64,000 nucleotides of DNA from Centropus unirufus (Eukaryota > Chordata > Aves > Cuculiformes > Centropidae). The position numbers and the translations under genes were made by a program. Shown in pieces: positions 60,937-64,000 of this stretch. The notes beneath the pieces are model-generated. The model was not told the origin of the DNA and made no database searches. It saw only the letters and a list, made by a program, of their open reading frames with translations. Numbering within the stretch: position 1 is the stretch's first letter; every line of letters begins with the position of its first letter. Location of the stretch: positions 2,305,888 to 2,369,887 of the forward strand of contig VYZI01000112.1 of assembly GCA_013397695.1 (NCBI GenBank). Direction: 5' to 3'.

Positions 60937-63900
60937 GTAGGATATGTTTGTCTGAAGAAAGCAGTCAGATACGTTAGAAATGTTCCACAGAGGACAATGT
61001 GTCTACAGAAACAGCTGTAGGTGTGCTGGCTGGTTCCAGTGATGGGTCAGGCCTTCACCCACAGGAGTCGTGAAGAAGTAGGGGAACACGAGGATATGAA
61101 AGGGAAGAGGATCGGGAGAGCAGTGGTTCATCTCAACAAAAAAAAACCAAACAAAATATTACAAGAGTCTGCTCCTTAGAAGCATTTTCCCATTTGTCTG
61201 GCTTCAGTCACCACAAGAATAATTAAATATCCCTTTAAGACATAAAGCCCTGAATACTGAGAATCTGTTCACCTCCTATTTGTATGTCCTTGACTGACAT
61301 CAATGTGCACTTCATATGAACAGCAGAGGTAATGATCAATTTCTGAGATCCTTCTGGGCCCAAACACAAGAAATGGCTGCATCTACTGCTAGAAATGCTG
61401 CCCAAGGTGTCCCAGCTGAAAATATCCAGTCCAGATAGAACACTCCAGGAAGCTGGAACCCAACCCTAACAGGGGAGAGGTGGGAGCTGACTCCAAGATG
61501 CAGAGTTAGGATCTCTGGTGTGGAAGTCAGAGCTGTGGGTTATTACGTTCATGGTAACCACGTTTGTGTGGTTGCTGACTTGGGTCCCTCCAGCGGGGTG
61601 AAGGGCAGAGTAAGAACAGAAACTGCTTCTGCACGTTTGGTGTTGATGGAGAAGTCCACACCACACACAGCTGTGTGCCCACACCAAGCGCATCTGCGTG
61701 ACAGTATCAGTCACCCTTTTCCGGTGTGATGTGTGCGTTGCAATGAATACTGGTGTATATTTGTATGCAGTTACTCAAAAATACTTTGCAAGAAAAAAAA
61801 ATAATCTGTCCTGGTTACAGTTGGGTCAGTAATGGAGAACCGGTTTTATGACATGTTGCAGCTAATCACTTCAGAGGGGCACGAGAGGAATCACGAACTC
61901 CTCACTATGGACAAGAACATCTTATTTCTTTGGATGTGATTCCTTCTGCGTGGCCACAACTGACAGTGGTATCAATTTCAGGGAGACTACAGTGTATTTC
62001 ATGGAAGAAATATATCAGTTCTGCTTCAGTATTCTTTAGTATTGAGGAAAAAAAATCAACGAGGGGAGACAATTCCTAATTCCATCTCCTGAGACCAGCT
62101 ATTAGCTATTTCTGCTGTTAAACTGCCGGGCAGGAGCATTTGATGGCATTTTTTGTATTACCTGGTTGCTAATTCTCTGGACTGGGGCAAGTATTGGCAG
62201 GTATTCTGATTGCCTTCATCTTATCCATCCGGACTGCCCTCCAGAGATGGGCAGGAGTGTGGTGCACACCTACACCCCTTCCCAGTATAGAAACTGGGCT
62301 TAGCTGCCATGCACCTTGGAGACTGGGTCTGTAGCACCCGTTGTGGGAAGCCGTAGATGTTGCCACTTCCTTGGAAATGTTCTCAGTAGAGCCTGTCTCA
62401 GTAGTAATTCCTCTCCTATGCATTTGTGGTCCCGAGCCTCCTCCTAAATTATTGAAATGAAATACTGAATCTGACTGGTTCCGATTGCCGTTTTCTATGT
62501 GTCTTGGAAATCTTCCAAAAGCTGCTAGAATTAGTGATATTTGCACTTCAGAAATGATTATGTAATGTACGCTGACCTAGCAAAACTGCATCTACTTGGC
62601 TGTGTTAGAATGACTTTGCTACATAAAAAAAAAGCCAATTATTTATGATGAAGTAGAATTAAGTGGTATTCAACACTGTGTAGTTTAGGAATACAGGCTG
62701 ACCTGGGTGTTCTGGGTGCTGTCATTTAAATATTTCCCTCTTTAACACAAAGAGCCATTGTCTCCTCCTGGCTTGTAGGCCAAATAGTGAGTAAGTCCTA
62801 GGGTGATGGGGAAAAAAACGGATGTAGAAGGAACAGTTGTTCATGTTTCTGACACTCACACCCTGAACTGTGCAACTACGCTTTGAGATGCAGCCCAGGT
62901 CTAAGACATTCCTCCATAATACAATCTCCTTATGTAACACAACTGATTTTTTTTTTTTCTGTTACCTTGGATGTTTTTAAGCTTTTAGATAAACCAAGGC
63001 AAATAATTCTATATCAGAACAAAATTTTGTAAAATGGCAAGGAGAAAATGAAGCATGAAGCTTTAGTTTTTTGTTCCTTGACTCTCGGAGCAGAATTCTG
63101 CTGCCCCTGGTTGCACAGTAAGCTCTGATATCATATGCAGAAAAAAAGTGCAGATTTGCAATGAGGACATACAGGTTGCCTCTGGCGTATAAACAGGAAA
63201 CAAACCATAAAATGTTGAGAAATGTGCGTAAAAAAATATCAAGGCAAGGATTTTACTGGGACCTCTTGCAGTGAGGGAGTTGAACTTGCTCCCCCAAGAG
63301 TAGAGTGGGCAGAGTAGAGTAGAGTAGTAGTAGATTAGAGTAGAGTGGTAGTAGTAGTTGGGTAGAGTGGGCAGGCTATGACCCTGCTCTGAGGCTGCAC
63401 TTCCAAAGTTGGGTCATGGGAGCACAGGACTGCGCTGCCAGCAGCAGTCCAGACCCTTTTCCACCCTTTTCTGTACACTTTGAAGGTCCCCCAGCATAAG
63501 ATCCAGCAGGGAGGACACTGTGGGCAAGTTGGAACCGTTCCTTGACTTGGTAATTAATTAATAAGCAATCAGCTTATTAATGAATCGGCTTTATGCTTCA
63601 CAATGAGCTTTCAGGCTCCCTCATCTGATGCTCGCAACTGTTGCACAGGAATCAGAAACGTGGTAGTAAAGTGTGCCTGAAGGGAAATCGCTGTCCTTTC
63701 TGTAGTCGAGAAGGTACAAGGGTTTCTTTATTACAGTTATTGAAGCAAGTTAGGAAAATAAAGTTTGCTGAGCAGAGGAGAAGCTTGTCTTTAGGGAGCC
63801 AAGGGGAATTTTCTCTCTCTTTTGTAACTCCTGCATTAAAAATAGGATTTTAAAACTCACTCGGAAAATTGCATTGGAAGTTTGAGCTGCAAAATCCGTG

Positions 63901-64000
63901 ATGTGAGTATGAGAATAATAGTTTCATGTCAAGTTTGTTGCTGAGGTGGTAACATATTAAGTACTGGTAGGATATGCTTGAGCCAAATGAATGAATACAT
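60937..64000 (+). other. MAPK12: MAPK12 intron 6 (5' part, cut by window end)
   Basis: I looked for exon 7 (ILDFGLAR...TGYV...RWYRAPE) up to the window end and did not find it, so the window closes inside intron 6. It contains an AGAGT-type repeat and a small hairpin. No other gene is recognised. Confidence 0.8.
63297..63374 (+). repeat. (AGAGT/AGT)n purine-rich short tandem repeat
   Basis: Interspersed AGAGT and AGT units are flanked by two copies of GTAGAGTGGGCAG. It is an imperfect microsatellite. Confidence 0.85.

Noticed and set aside
1..64000. CRISPR arrays, bacterial operons, tRNA or rRNA genes
   Set aside because: None is visible. The repeats found are short tandem or interspersed eukaryotic repeats, and the genes are spliced vertebrate genes.

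Overview
The window reads as a bird genome. It is AT-rich single-copy DNA with chicken-repeat-1 (CR1) LINE 3' ends and a TG...CA solo LTR of a kind I recognise from bird genomes. The genes are spliced vertebrate genes with GT-AG introns. I cannot name the species. Two assembly gaps are present (16940-16994 and 38097-38371), plus a single N at 55587.

The window holds two tandem p38 MAP kinase genes, both on the + strand. MAPK11 (p38 beta) occupies the first half: exons 2 to 12 run from 12511 to the stop at 29461. Exon 1 is not found, so 1-12510 is most likely intron 1. MAPK12 (p38 gamma) starts at 37853 in a GC-rich promoter/CpG island. Its exons 1 to 6 (165 codons) are present up to 60936, and the window ends inside intron 6. 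The corresponding exons of the two genes have identical lengths and phases (130, 59, 112, 30 and 48 bp), as expected of an old tandem duplication. The same head-to-tail order is known at the mammalian locus.

Layout: 1-12510 presumed MAPK11 intron 1 with a short CR1 tail; 12511-29461 MAPK11 exons; 29462 to about 30750 its 3'UTR with several possible poly(A) signals; about 30750-37480 intergenic DNA with a duplicated AT palindrome; 37480-38900 MAPK12 promoter, exon 1 and a 33-bp GC-rich minisatellite that contains the larger gap; 38893-64000 MAPK12 exons 2-6 separated by large introns. Intron 4 carries the solo LTR with an internal 42-bp minisatellite.

Both products belong to the stress and cytokine-activated p38 branch (MKK3/MKK6 upstream). 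The sequence shows that they differ at the ATP-pocket gatekeeper, Thr in MAPK11 and Met in MAPK12. The most interesting observations are a U12-type donor on MAPK11 intron 8, the minisatellite-bearing LTR, the minisatellite/gap beside the MAPK12 promoter, and in-frame open upstream extensions of exon 2 in both genes. I found no clear evidence of a wholly new system.
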